Positions 33,762-42,154 of a stretch of 64,000 nucleotides of DNA are shown here, one piece after another. The notes below the pieces were generated by a model. That model was not told the origin of the DNA and did not search any database. It was given only the letters and a program-made list of their open reading frames with translations. Source of the DNA: Arthrobacter ipis (GTDB lineage: Bacteria; Actinomycetota; Actinomycetes; Actinomycetales; Micrococcaceae). The position numbers were made by a program, and so were the translations under genes. The DNA lies in NCBI RefSeq assembly GCF_014694315.1, contig NZ_JAAOXD010000007.1, positions 395,047 through 459,046 on the forward strand, in the 5' to 3' direction. The first letter of the stretch is position 1. Each line of letters starts with the position of its first letter.

Positions 33762-34580
33762 TTACGCGGTGTCCTCCGCCAAGCCCATGAACATGCTCCG
33801 GTGCAGGATGTCCACGTGCTTCCGGGAGATCTCGACGGCGGTGTCCCCGTCTCCGGCGCGCAGCGCCGCCACCAGCGCCACGTGGTCGCCGTTGGACTTG
33901 TGCAACAGTTCGATGGGGTAGGGGATGAAGTAGGCGTAGAGCTCGGCCAGCGTCTCGTGATAAACCCCGACGGCGGTCCCCAGGCAGGACGCTGTGCCCA
34001 CCAACTGGTGGAACTGCTCGTCCGCCTGGTGGTAGGCGGACCAGTCGCTGGACTCGGCCATCTCCCGTGTGAGCTGTTCCAGCTCGTCGAGCTGTTCGCC
34101 CGTTGCGTTGACGGCCGCGTAGTGGGTCACCGCGCATTCAAAGAGCAGCCGCCGGTCCACCAGCCGGTTCACGGCCTGCGACTCGGCCGGTGAAGCCGTC
34201 AGTTCGGCGAGCACCTCGCGGGGCGGCTCGTCCGCCACAAAGGTTCCGCCGGCCCGTCCGCGGCGGCGCACCACCACGCCCTGGTCCGCGAGGCTTGCGA
34301 GGGCGCGGCGGGCGGTGATGGGGCTGACCGACAGGCCCAGCGCTACGTCCTCCTGATCCGGCAGGCGCTCGCCGGGTTTCAGCAGCCCCAGGGAAATGGC
34401 CATGCCGATGCGCAGCCGCACGGCGTCGATGGCGCTCCGGCGGTCGATGCCGGCAAGCGCCCCGGCGCCGATGCGGGAAGCATCAGTGCGCGCGGCTCCC
34501 GGAGGCGAGGCGCTGCCGGAACCGATGGGGGAGGCACTGTCCTCCAACTGACGGGTCATATCGGCTACTTTACGGCCCAT
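33762..34580 (-). CDS. GntR family regulator (FCD type) of the amidase operon
   Basis: 272 residues. A Ser/Ala-rich N-terminus (about 1-45) precedes the winged HTH (about 50-120, LPDQEDVALGLSVSPITARRALASL) and an FCD ligand domain with WSAYHQADEQFHQLVG and the HVALVAALRAGD helix. Start ATG 34580 has GGGCAG nearby; an internal ATG at 34559 is the alternative. It is divergent from the nitrilase-permease-nitrilase operon, with the GATCAnnnTGATC palindrome between them, so it most likely represses that operon. Confidence 0.87.
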   Translation of the reverse strand: MGRKVADMTRQLEDSASPIGSGSASPPGAARTDASRIGAGALAGIDRRSAIDAVRLRIGMAISLGLLKPGERLPDQEDVALGLSVSPITARRALASLADQGVVVRRRGRAGGTFVADEPPREVLAELTASPAESQAVNRLVDRRLLFECAVTHYAAVNATGEQLDELEQLTREMAESSDWSAYHQADEQFHQLVGTASCLGTAVGVYHETLAELYAYFIPYPIELLHKSNGDHVALVAALRAGDGDTAVEISRKHVDILHRSMFMGLAEDTA

Positions 34581-34602
34581 CGACTGCCCCTTCCCAATAT
34601 TG

Positions 34603-34615
34603 GATCATTCTGATC
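34603..34615. promoter_or_regulatory. palindrome GATCATTCTGATC in the GntR/nitrilase divergent gap
   Basis: GATCA and TGATC arms around TTC, flanked by A/T-rich AATATT-type sequence, in the 75-bp gap between the regulator and the first nitrilase. A natural operator candidate for the GntR protein; binding not shown. Confidence 0.5.
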
Positions 34616-34655
34616 TAATATTATCCGGATCACACCCCAACCCGGAGACAATCTC

Positions 34656-35534
34656 ATGCCACGCATCCTTCCCCTCGTCGCAGCCCAGGCCCGGCCACGG
34701 CTCATCGGTGAACCCGTCTCGGCCTTCGCGGACGAGGTCGCGGCTGCCCTCAGGACCAAGCCGGACAGCACGGTCGTGGTCTTCCCGGAACTCCACCTGT
34801 TCGGCGACGGCACCCCGGACCGGCAGCGCACCGAAGCGCTGCAGGAGTCCGCCGAACCGCTCGACGGGCCGAGAATCAAAGAGCTCAAAGAGCTCGCCGC
34901 GGACCTAGGCATCTGGCTGGTTCCGGGCAGCGTCTGCGAGCGCGGCCCGGAAGGCCAGCTGTTCAACACACAGCTGGTCCTTTCGCCGCAAGGGGAGCTG
35001 GCCGGCTACTACCGGAAGATCTTCCCGTGGCGCCCGTTCGAGCCCTACGATCCCGGCGACCGGTTCACCACCGTGGATCTGGCCGGGATCGGCAGGGTGG
35101 GCCTGAACATCTGCTACGACGCCTGGTATCCGGAGGTCTCCCGCCAGCTCGCGTGGATGGGGGCCGAGGTGATCCTCAACGTCGTCAAGACCACCACCCC
35201 GGACCGGCGGCAGGAGCTGGTGCTGGCCAAGGCAAACGCCATCGTGAACCAGGTGTTCGTGGTTAGCGTCAACTGCGCCGGCCCCACCGGCCAGGGAAAA
35301 AGCATCATCGTCGACCCCGAGGGCAACACCATCACCGAAGCCGGGGACGAGGCACCGGTGCTGCTGGCAGCGGACCTGGACCTGGCCGCCGTCGGGCACG
35401 TCCGCACCCACGGGACGGAGAACCTCAACCGGCCCTGGTCCCAGTTCCGGGACGGCGAGGCCGCCGTCGAACTGCCCGTTTACCAGGGCCGGATCAATCC
35501 GCTGACCTGGACACCTCCGTCCTTCAATGCTTAA
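34656..35534 (+). CDS. carbon-nitrogen hydrolase (nitrilase superfamily), first of two
   Basis: A 292-residue cytosolic amidase. The catalytic triad is E45 (VVFPELHLFG), K121 (GYYRKIFPW) and C153 (NICYDAWYPE). It cleaves a carbon-nitrogen bond in an amide, carbamoyl amine or nitrile. ATG 34656 has CCGGAGAC upstream. It overlaps the permease ORF at its 3' end. Operon position with an APC permease and a second amidase suggests uptake and stepwise hydrolysis of a nitrogen compound; the substrate is not predictable. Confidence 0.88.
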   Translation: MPRILPLVAAQARPRLIGEPVSAFADEVAAALRTKPDSTVVVFPELHLFGDGTPDRQRTEALQESAEPLDGPRIKELKELAADLGIWLVPGSVCERGPEGQLFNTQLVLSPQGELAGYYRKIFPWRPFEPYDPGDRFTTVDLAGIGRVGLNICYDAWYPEVSRQLAWMGAEVILNVVKTTTPDRRQELVLAKANAIVNQVFVVSVNCAGPTGQGKSIIVDPEGNTITEAGDEAPVLLAADLDLAAVGHVRTHGTENLNRPWSQFRDGEAAVELPVYQGRINPLTWTPPSFNA

Positions 35535-35544
35535 GGAAATGCAC

Positions 35545-36894
35545 GTGACAACAACCCTGACCCGCACGCTGAAGCTGCCGTCGCTGGTGCTGTTCGGCCT
35601 GGCGTACCTGACCCCGCTGATTGTCCTGGCCATCTTCGGCCTGATCGCCGAGACCACGGGCGGGGCGGCGCCGTCGGCGTACCTCGTGGCGATGGTGGCC
35701 ATGCTGTTCACGGCCCACAGCTACGGCCGGATGGCGGTGGCCTACCCGGTGGCCGGCTCCGCGTACACGTACGTGCGCCGGTCCATCGATCCCCGCGTGG
35801 GCTTCCTGGTGGGCTGGGCCATCCTGCTGGACTACCTGTTCCTGCCCATGGTGATCTGGCTGATCGGCGCCTCCTACCTGAGCGCGCAGTTCCCGGGAGT
35901 CCCCATGTGGCTGTGGATTGTCGGGTTCATCCTCATCACCACGGTCCTGAACATCCTGGGCATCAAGGTGGCGGACAAGGCCAACTACGTGCTGATGGCG
36001 TTCCAGCTGCTGGTGATCGTGTTCTTCGTGGTGCTGGCCATCGGCAACGTGGTGTCCGCCTCCGGCCCCGGCGGCCTGGCCAGCACGGAGCCGTTCTTCA
36101 ACGGAACCTCCAGCTTCGCCACCATCTCCGCCGGCGCGGCCATCGCGGCATACTCGTTCCTGGGGTTCGACGCCGTCACCACCCTCACCGAGGAAACCGT
36201 GGACCCGCGCCGGAACGTGCCGCGCGCCATCATGCTCATCGCGCTGATCGGCGGCGGCATCTTCGTGGCCGTCTCCTACATCACGCAGCTGGTGCACCCG
36301 GGCGGCGTGTTCGAGGACTCCGCGTCCGCGGCCAGCGCCATCGCGCTGCAGATCGGCGGGCAGGTGTTCGGAGCGGTGTTCCTCGCCGGGTTGGTGGTGG
36401 CGCAGTTCGCCTCCGGGCTCGCCGCGCAGGCCAGCGCCTCCCGCCTGATCTACGCCATGGGCCGCGACTCGGTCCTGCCGAAGGCCATCTTCGGCCGGCT
36501 CAGCGCGAAGTACCACACGCCGGTGGTGAACCTGGTGATCACCGGCATCGTCGGGCTGATCGCGATCTTCCTGGACGTGGCGACGTCGACGTCGTTCATC
36601 AACTTCGGTGCCTTCACCGCCTTCACCCTGGTGAACGTGTCCGTGGTTTTCCACTATGTGCGCCGGCGCCGTGCGGGGGAGCAGCTAAATGCCGTCTCCT
36701 ACGTGGCGGTTCCGGCGGTGGGCGCCATCGTTTGCGCCTACCTGCTCTCCCAGCTGGACAGCAACGCCATTACGCTGGGACTGTCGTGGCTGGCGCTCGG
36801 CATCGTGGTCCTGGCGCTGATCACCCGGGGCTTCCGGGCTGCACCGCCGGAAATGACGACGACGGAGAAGGCCACCGTGGAGGCCGCCGCCTAG
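35545..36894 (+). CDS. APC family permease of the amidase operon
   Basis: About 449 residues with 12 membrane helices: LFGLAYLTPLIVLAIFG opens helix 1, GRMAVAYPVAGSAYTYVRR is the loop after helix 2, and FLGFDAVTTLTEETVDP is the conserved helix 6 end. I prefer GTG 35545, six bases after AAGGAA; ATG 35527 is also in frame and overlaps the nitrilase stop. It resembles putrescine/amino-acid importers (PuuP branch). Sandwiched between two amidase genes, it probably imports their substrate. Confidence 0.85.
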   Translation: MTTTLTRTLKLPSLVLFGLAYLTPLIVLAIFGLIAETTGGAAPSAYLVAMVAMLFTAHSYGRMAVAYPVAGSAYTYVRRSIDPRVGFLVGWAILLDYLFLPMVIWLIGASYLSAQFPGVPMWLWIVGFILITTVLNILGIKVADKANYVLMAFQLLVIVFFVVLAIGNVVSASGPGGLASTEPFFNGTSSFATISAGAAIAAYSFLGFDAVTTLTEETVDPRRNVPRAIMLIALIGGGIFVAVSYITQLVHPGGVFEDSASAASAIALQIGGQVFGAVFLAGLVVAQFASGLAAQASASRLIYAMGRDSVLPKAIFGRLSAKYHTPVVNLVITGIVGLIAIFLDVATSTSFINFGAFTAFTLVNVSVVFHYVRRRRAGEQLNAVSYVAVPAVGAIVCAYLLSQLDSNAITLGLSWLALGIVVLALITRGFRAAPPEMTTTEKATVEAAA

Positions 36895-36948
36895 GGCGGA
36901 GGTGCTTCGGGTTCTGTACTGGATGCTCCTGCGATGGAAGGAACTGGC

Positions 36949-37731
36949 GTGAGGATTGCCCTGGGGCAGCTGGAGTCCGGTACGGACATCGGGGCGAACC
37001 TGGCCGCCATCGACCGGTTCGCCGCGGCGGCCGCGGCCGACGGCGCCACGCTGGTGGCCTTCCCCGAGTACGCCACGTACGAGAAGAAGATCGTGGACGC
37101 CTCGTTCCCGGCGGTGGCCGAGCCGCTGGACGGCCCCGTCTGCCGGGAACTTGCGGCCACCGCGGCCCGCCACGGCATCACGCTGGTGGCGGGCGTGGTG
37201 GAAGCGTCCGATGAGGAGGGCCGGGCATACAACACCCTGGTGGCGTTCGGGCCTTCTGGTGCACGGCTGGCCGTGTACCGGAAGATCCACCTGTTCGACG
37301 CGCAGGGCTTCGGGGAATCGACGTACATCAAGCCGGGCCCGTCCACGGAGCCTGTGGTGTTCGAGTCCGGGGGAGCGGCGTTCGGCCTGATGACCTGTTA
37401 CGATCTACGGTTCCCGGAACTGGCCAGGTCGCTGGCCGACGCCGGCGCGCAGGTGCTGCTGGTCTGCTCGTCCTGGGTGCCGGGGAGCCACAAGACGGAG
37501 CAATGGCTGGCGCTCAATGCGGCTCGGGCCATCGAGAACAGCGTCTACGTGGCAGGCGTCTGCCAGGCCCCGCCGGTGTCTGTTGGCCGCAGCATCCTGG
37601 TGGATCCGATGGGGTACGTCGAGGCGGACCTTGGTCTGGAACCGGGCGTCCGGGCGGTGGAGCTTTCTCTGTCTACCGTGGCGCGGGTGAAGGAGCAGTT
37701 CCCGATGTTCCGGCAGCGGCGGCTGGGGTAG
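36949..37731 (+). CDS. carbon-nitrogen hydrolase (nitrilase superfamily), second
   Basis: 260 residues from GTG 36949, with AAGGA at 36937-36941; the upstream ATG 36934 is part of the ribosome-site region. Triad E40 (LVAFPEYATYE), K112 (VYRKIHLFDAQGF) and C150 (LMTCYDLRFPELAR). It resembles the omega-amidase / deaminated glutathione amidase branch. It lies 54 bp after the permease. A decayed copy of its last 55 percent stands 1.9 kb downstream (39583-40012). It is probably the second hydrolytic step of the operon. Confidence 0.87.
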   Translation: MRIALGQLESGTDIGANLAAIDRFAAAAAADGATLVAFPEYATYEKKIVDASFPAVAEPLDGPVCRELAATAARHGITLVAGVVEASDEEGRAYNTLVAFGPSGARLAVYRKIHLFDAQGFGESTYIKPGPSTEPVVFESGGAAFGLMTCYDLRFPELARSLADAGAQVLLVCSSWVPGSHKTEQWLALNAARAIENSVYVAGVCQAPPVSVGRSILVDPMGYVEADLGLEPGVRAVELSLSTVARVKEQFPMFRQRRLG

Positions 37732-37743
37732 CGCGGACGGCAG

Positions 37744-38559
37744 TTATGCCGCTTTCACGGGTGTCTTGCCGCTGGATGATGCCGCGGCCTGGTTTTCGCG
37801 GGCCAGGAACGCCGAGAGTTCACCGATGGTGCTCATCAGCGGGGCGGGGAAGACGACTGTGGTGTTCTTGTCGACGCCGATTTCCACCAGGGACTGCAGG
37901 TTCCTTAGCTGCAGGGCCAGCGGGTGGGCCATCATGGTGTCGGAGGCGTCTCCGAGGGCCGCTGCGGCGATGGCTTCGCCTTCGGCGGCGATGATCTTCG
38001 CCCTCTTTTCGCGTTCGGCTTCAGCCTGGCGGGCCATGGCACGCTTCATGCTTTCGGGCAGTTGGATGTCCTTGAGCTCCACCAAGGTGACCTCGACGCC
38101 CCATTCGACGGTGAGCACGTCGAGGATTTCGCGGATGTCCACGTTGATCCGTTCGGTCTCGGACAGGGTCTGGTCAAGGGTGTGCCGGCCGACAACTTTC
38201 CGCAGGGTCGTCTGGGCGATCTGGTCGATGGCCGCGGCCACGTTTTCGATCGCGACGACGGACTTCACCGCGTCGACCACCCGGTAGTAGGCGACCGCTG
38301 AGACGTCGACGCTCACGTTGTCCTGGGTGATGATGCCCTGGGACTGGATGGGCATGGTCACGATCCGCAGGCTCACCAGCGGCAGCCGGTCGACGACCGG
38401 GATGATCAGCCGCAGGCCGGGGTCCCTGACTCCGATGACCCTGCCGAGCCGGAACAGCACGCCCTTCTCATATTGGCGCACGATGCGGATCGACATTTTC
38501 GCAACGATGAGCAGCAGTACGACGAGGACGATGACAACGATAGTGGTGGTGGGGTCCAT
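37744..38559 (-). CDS. SPFH/band 7 (slipin, stomatin-like) protein
   Basis: 271 residues: one N-terminal membrane helix (about 5-25), then the SPFH domain ([41 protein letters not shown]) and a charged coiled-coil region ([20 protein letters not shown]). Slipins scaffold membrane microdomains and often pair with an NfeD protease, which is absent here. The start is ATG 38559. It is convergent to the second nitrilase with a 12-bp gap. Confidence 0.9.
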   Translation of the reverse strand: MDPTTTIVVIVLVVLLLIVAKMSIRIVRQYEKGVLFRLGRVIGVRDPGLRLIIPVVDRLPLVSLRIVTMPIQSQGIITQDNVSVDVSAVAYYRVVDAVKSVVAIENVAAAIDQIAQTTLRKVVGRHTLDQTLSETERINVDIREILDVLTVEWGVEVTLVELKDIQLPESMKRAMARQAEAEREKRAKIIAAEGEAIAAAALGDASDTMMAHPLALQLRNLQSLVEIGVDKNTTVVFPAPLMSTIGELSAFLARENQAAASSSGKTPVKAA

Positions 38560-38645
38560 CAGGATCCCCTCCTGGTCTTCTGAGCGGGACGTGCCGGTGC
38601 CGGGTCCGGCGCCGTGACAGGTGTCCCTGCCCTATTTTCCCATCA

Positions 38646-38723
38646 AATGGTGAAAAAGAGGCTCTTGGGTGCCGGCTGACGATCGCCGGCTCGTGCACAG
38701 CCTCTTCAAAGGGCTTTTTGTCG
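38646..38723. terminator. large hairpin upstream of the SPFH gene
   Basis: AAGAGGCT and AGCCTCTT form the outer stem and GCCGGC pairs with GCCGGC inside. T runs follow on both strands (TTTTT at 38715-38719 on plus, TTTTTC on minus). It could stop transcription coming from either side before the SPFH promoter. Confidence 0.5.
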
Positions 38724-38755
38724 TTGCCTTCATGTTCGTGGGCAACGATCAATCA

Positions 38756-39061
38756 ATGGGGCTTTGGAGAAGGGCCGTTGCGCCCGGAATAGCAGCTTTG
38801 GCAGTCATTTTCCTGAGCGGGGCCAGCGCGTCCGGCATTGACCAGATGGCAAACGCCAAAATTCATAGTCCGACATCGGCCACCGTGTCCGCCGTTGTGG
38901 CTGATGGTCAAACCTCGCTGCATCACTTGGTCCTGCGCGGTCTTGCCAAGGGGGCGCTTCCCGGTGGCTATCCTTACGATGAACCCCGGGACGAAAGGTC
39001 TGACGAGTACTATCAGGAGACCCTGCACCAGCACCGATCGTCGGTGAGCCCTGCGGAGTAG
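38756..39061 (+). CDS. hypothetical protein, possibly exported
   Basis: About 101 residues from ATG 38756: a basic start (MGLWRRAVAPG), a hydrophobic stretch (IAALAVIFLSGASA) ending like a signal-peptidase site, then a polar acidic/His-rich tail (YPYDEPRDERSDEYYQETLH). There is no good ribosome site, and an ORF on the opposite strand (38753-39034) covers the same DNA. I favour the plus strand for its signal-like start, but it may not be a gene at all. No family recognised. Confidence 0.35.
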   Translation: MGLWRRAVAPGIAALAVIFLSGASASGIDQMANAKIHSPTSATVSAVVADGQTSLHHLVLRGLAKGALPGGYPYDEPRDERSDEYYQETLHQHRSSVSPAE

Positions 39062-39119
39062 GGAATGTCCGGTTGAAGCAGGCTTCTCCGCCGCTCACAT
39101 CCTCACTAACGCAAACTCA

Positions 39120-39344
39120 CTAATGCAGAATGGCGCTGATCTCTGCCCTGACCAGCCGCTCGGCCATTTGGCCAAGGTCCAGGTTCAGGACGGCTTTGAG
39201 GGCGCGTGCCATGTTGGGGGCTGCGGCAAGGAATTCGGCCAGGCCCGGATCGGATTCCAACTCCCGCCCGAGGTTGTCCCTAACCTCATCAGCAGTCCAA
39301 TGGCTGCCGGTATGCTGACTGGTGAGTACCGTCTTAGCATTCAT
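39120..39344 (-). CDS. hypothetical small protein
   Basis: 74 residues from ATG 39344, which has GAAGGA about nine bases upstream. The sequence is helical and acidic (EVRDNLGRELESDPGLAEFL, ALKAVLNLDLGQMAERL), without Cys or membrane segments. Codon usage is ordinary. No family recognised. It stands alone between two non-coding stretches; 39345-39582 upstream of it holds only its promoter region as far as I can see. Confidence 0.5.
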   Translation of the reverse strand: MNAKTVLTSQHTGSHWTADEVRDNLGRELESDPGLAEFLAAAPNMARALKAVLNLDLGQMAERLVRAEISAILH

Positions 39345-39582
39345 GGCCCTGTCCTTCCCCGTGCCCTGAGCTTTAGCTTTGATATAAGCGACTATGCCGG
39401 GCAGGGCTCAAGAACCGGTCAAGCAACGGGCCAGTTTTGTGCAGGATTTGTTCAGATTTTCATGCGGGCGCGGTGCAGTGGAGCGAAGGGCGATAGAACC
39501 GCTCTTAAGCTTTCCCACGAGGTCCGTCTTCACTAAAGCCTTCTGCGGATGGCGATGGCTGTGAGGTCATCAGCCGAACGCG

Positions 39583-40012
39583 TTCAACGCGCAGGGTTCG
39601 GGGGAGTCGACGTACATCAAGCCGGGACCGTTCACAGAGCCTGTGGTGTTCGAGGCCGGGGAGCGCGGCTCGGGCTGATGACCTGCTACGACCTGCGGTT
39701 CCCGGAGCTGGCCCGGTCCTGGCTGACGCCGGTGCGCAGGTTCTGCTGGTCTGCTCGTCATGGGTGCCGGGTACGCACAAGACGGAGCAGTGGCTTGCGC
39801 TGAACGCGGCGCTGGCGATCGAGAACCGCGTGTAAGTGGCCGGTACGTGCCAGGCCCCGCCGGTCTCGGTGGGGCGGAGCCTGCTGGTGGATCCGATGGG
39901 GTACGTCGAGGCCGACCTTGGGTTGGAGCCCGGGGTGCGGGCGGTGGAGGTTTCTATGTCAACGGTGGCGCGGGTGCGGCTTCCTATGTTCCGGCAGCGG
40001 CGGCTGGGGTAG
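39583..40012 (+). pseudogene. truncated, frameshifted nitrilase copy
   Basis: Aligns base by base with 37303-37731 of the second nitrilase, from the codons for FDAQG (about residue 116) to the stop, including the identical ending GGCTGGGGTAG. It has lost the Glu and Lys of the triad. It also has single-base indels near 39656 and 39720, an in-frame TAA at 39833-39835 where the parent has TAC, and a short in-frame deletion near 39975. A dead duplicate, probably left by a tandem duplication of the amidase region. Confidence 0.9.
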
Positions 40013-40218
40013 GGCGACTCCTTCTTGCCAGCTTCTTCTCTGGCTTTGCGCTAGGTTCGCTGGGCGCCGCGTTGGGCAGTGGATTGGAGGGGCGAAACTG
40101 AGCGTGCAGTTTGCCCGGTTCAGGAGGGCGAGCGGGACAGAAGGCTTCGCGGCATTCTTGCCTCTTGGATGCATATATCCTGTTCAAATCACTCAAGATT
40201 TATTCGAATGGGGATTCA

Positions 40219-40827
40219 TTGAAAGCCAATCTCATCGGCGCTGCCGCGCTGCTGACACTCTTGCTTAGCGGTTGCGCCGGGGCTCCGCAGAGTTCGCCGA
40301 CCGCTCCTTCGGTCGAGCCGGCAACTGCCACTGCCACACCGACTGCAACTCCCTCGCCGACTGATGCCAAGTCGCCGCGGGGCAATTTGATCAAGGTGCC
40401 GGGGCAGGCAGCTTCCGTGACTGACAACGGTGAGACTGTCGCTAGTTTCGTCGTTAAGTCGATAAAGCTTGACCCAAAGTGCACCTCATCCTCGGCCATG
40501 AAACCCAAGAATGGGCATTTTCTGGTCTTGGACGTGGCAATGGAAACGACGCCCGCACTGGCCAAGTCAGTCAACCCGGAGTTCGGCATCTCCTCCTCGT
40601 ACGCCTGGAAAGCCATTGCGGCCAATGGAACAACGTTCAACGGAGACCTGGGAACGTTTGAAGCAGTCATGTGCATGAACGACGCGGAGCGGTTCCCATC
40701 GACACTGGGTCCTGCTGAAAAGGCTACCGGGAAGATTGTGCTGGATGTCCCGACGACCACGGGGGTCGTCGTTCATAAGCAGGGGTTTATGTCCGCGGGG
40801 TGGGAGTGGAGCTACCCAGCCAAGTAG
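40219..40827 (+). CDS. hypothetical lipoprotein, DUF4352-like
   Basis: About 202 residues from TTG 40219 (GGGGAT just upstream). A lipoprotein signal peptide with lipobox LLLSGC places the lipidated Cys at about residue 19. A Thr/Pro/Ser-rich linker (ATATPTATPSPTD) follows, then a beta-rich domain (about 70-200: FVVKSIKLDP, NGHFLVLDVAMET, GKIVLDVP) resembling DUF4352/telokin-like extracytoplasmic domains. It is anchored on the outer face of the membrane. The ORF extends upstream to 40111 but that part lacks a ribosome site. A clear terminator follows. Confidence 0.75.
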   Translation: MKANLIGAAALLTLLLSGCAGAPQSSPTAPSVEPATATATPTATPSPTDAKSPRGNLIKVPGQAASVTDNGETVASFVVKSIKLDPKCTSSSAMKPKNGHFLVLDVAMETTPALAKSVNPEFGISSSYAWKAIAANGTTFNGDLGTFEAVMCMNDAERFPSTLGPAEKATGKIVLDVPTTTGVVVHKQGFMSAGWEWSYPAK

Positions 40828-40837
40828 GAACCCACTG

Positions 40838-40877
40838 TGAGGACTGCCGTCACCCTTCCGGATGGCGGCAGTCCTCA
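40838..40877 (+). terminator. terminator of the lipoprotein gene
   Basis: TGAGGACTGCCG pairs with CGGCAGTCCTCA (12 bp) around a GC-rich loop, 10 bases after the stop codon. A short TTCGCTT follows. Confidence 0.7.
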
Positions 40878-40915
40878 TTCGCTTGCCAGCGGCTGAAGGT
40901 AAGGCCTTTTAGGTC

Positions 40916-41350
40916 CCTTACTTGCAGCAGCCCCGCTGCTTCCTCACAGTCTTTTCACATGCGTACGCGCGGGAGACCGTTGCCGCGAGCAGCTTTCCCC
41001 GCAGCGAAAAATAGACCCGGCACACACAGCGGCCGCATGTCAGGCCTCTGTAGGACATCTCGCCGAACTCCTCGGTGGTGGCCCTCGCCTTGGTACTGCG
41101 CGGGGGCTCCGCCTCCACCTACCACTGGCAGCGAAGGGAAGTCGTGGAGCCGTACGCGTTTGCCGGTTAGTGGGGCTAATTGAAGTTCAGAATTGCTCTT
41201 CCCTCGCGCGACCGTTCCTATTGATACGGTTTCCGAGCTCTGGACGGCGGCGAGGAGGTGAAGGAGAAACTAGAGTGCGTGACGCCTAGCAATCCCAGCT
41301 TTTGTGAAGATAGGTGCAGAGGAATATCAGCTGATAACGGGAGCACGAAA
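40916..41350. other. intergenic stretch, no intact gene; short similarity to the MFS gene start
   Basis: No ORF here has a ribosome site and coding features. Bases 40971-41006 match 42141-42176 (the start region of the MFS gene) at 30 of 36 positions. The frame ending VEPYAFAG then TAG near 41167 is open for about 38 codons after a stop. It may be a degraded gene fragment or a partial duplication of the MFS 5' region. The rest shows nothing I can name. Confidence 0.4.
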
Positions 41351-42067
41351 ATGACAAAGCGATTTAATCCTCCGCCTAACTGGCCAGTACCGCCACTGGG
41401 CTGGACTCCGCCCGCCGGTTGGCAGCCGGACCCTTCGTGGGGCCCAGCACCAAAAGGGTGGCAGTTCTGGATCGAGGAGACTCGATATGAAAATAACAAC
41501 CCCGGTCACAGGCCGATTCCGGTAACGCAATTTGCCGGGGCGCCGCCTGCCGCTCTGCGAAGAAGGCGAATGCGCCCCGTGTGGTTGGTCCTGCTGGTGT
41601 TCGTGATTGTATTTTTCGTAGGGTGTACGGCGCTTGTTTTCAATTCGACTTCGTCCTCGGGCCCTTCTTCGGCAGGCGGTTCTCCTGCTTCGAAGGAGAA
41701 AGTGGAGGCCGCTAAGGAAATGACACAGCGAGAACTGGCCCTACTTGTCAAGAATCCCTATAGCTACAAGGGAAAAATCATCGTCTTGTACGCCACAATT
41801 ACACAATTCGATTCCGCTACAGGACCATGCACCTTCCGAGCCGACATCGCCCACGCCAAACAGAAGGAGAGATGGGACTACGACGACAACTCCGTGTTCA
41901 CGGGCGGCGATGGAGTTTCAGATTGCCCGGATCTCGGCGGATTTGTAGATGGTGATGTAGTTCAAATTACTGCAACATCTCTAGGGTCGATAAGTTACGA
42001 CACCCAGATTGGTGGCCGAACAACAGTCCCGTCTTTTCACGTGGAGAAAATTGCGGCCGTCAAGTAG
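41351..42067 (+). CDS. hypothetical single-pass membrane protein with Pro/Trp-rich N-terminus
   Basis: 238 residues from ATG 41351 (GGGAG upstream). The N-terminus (FNPPPNWPVPPLGWTPP, PSWGPAPKGWQFW) is like the short actinobacterial DUF2510-type membrane-associated motif. One membrane helix lies at about 75-97 (VWLVLLVFVIVFFVGC), and an extracytoplasmic domain follows (LVKNPYSYKGKIIVLYATI, with two Cys). Third codon positions are clearly richer in A/T than in neighbours, suggesting recent acquisition. Function unknown. Confidence 0.7.
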   Translation: MTKRFNPPPNWPVPPLGWTPPAGWQPDPSWGPAPKGWQFWIEETRYENNNPGHRPIPVTQFAGAPPAALRRRRMRPVWLVLLVFVIVFFVGCTALVFNSTSSSGPSSAGGSPASKEKVEAAKEMTQRELALLVKNPYSYKGKIIVLYATITQFDSATGPCTFRADIAHAKQKERWDYDDNSVFTGGDGVSDCPDLGGFVDGDVVQITATSLGSISYDTQIGGRTTVPSFHVEKIAAVK

Positions 42068-42154
42068 AGATTAGATAGAGGTGCACCTCGTCGAGGCCGC
42101 GTTTGATGCGGAGTCGAGTCGCTGGGGAGGCGCTTTTTGCGGAAGACTGTTGCC

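Noticed and set aside
38753..39034. Minus-strand 93-residue ORF opposite the putative exported protein
   Set aside because: No ribosome site, no hydrophobic or domain pattern; the plus-strand reading is slightly better, though both are weak.
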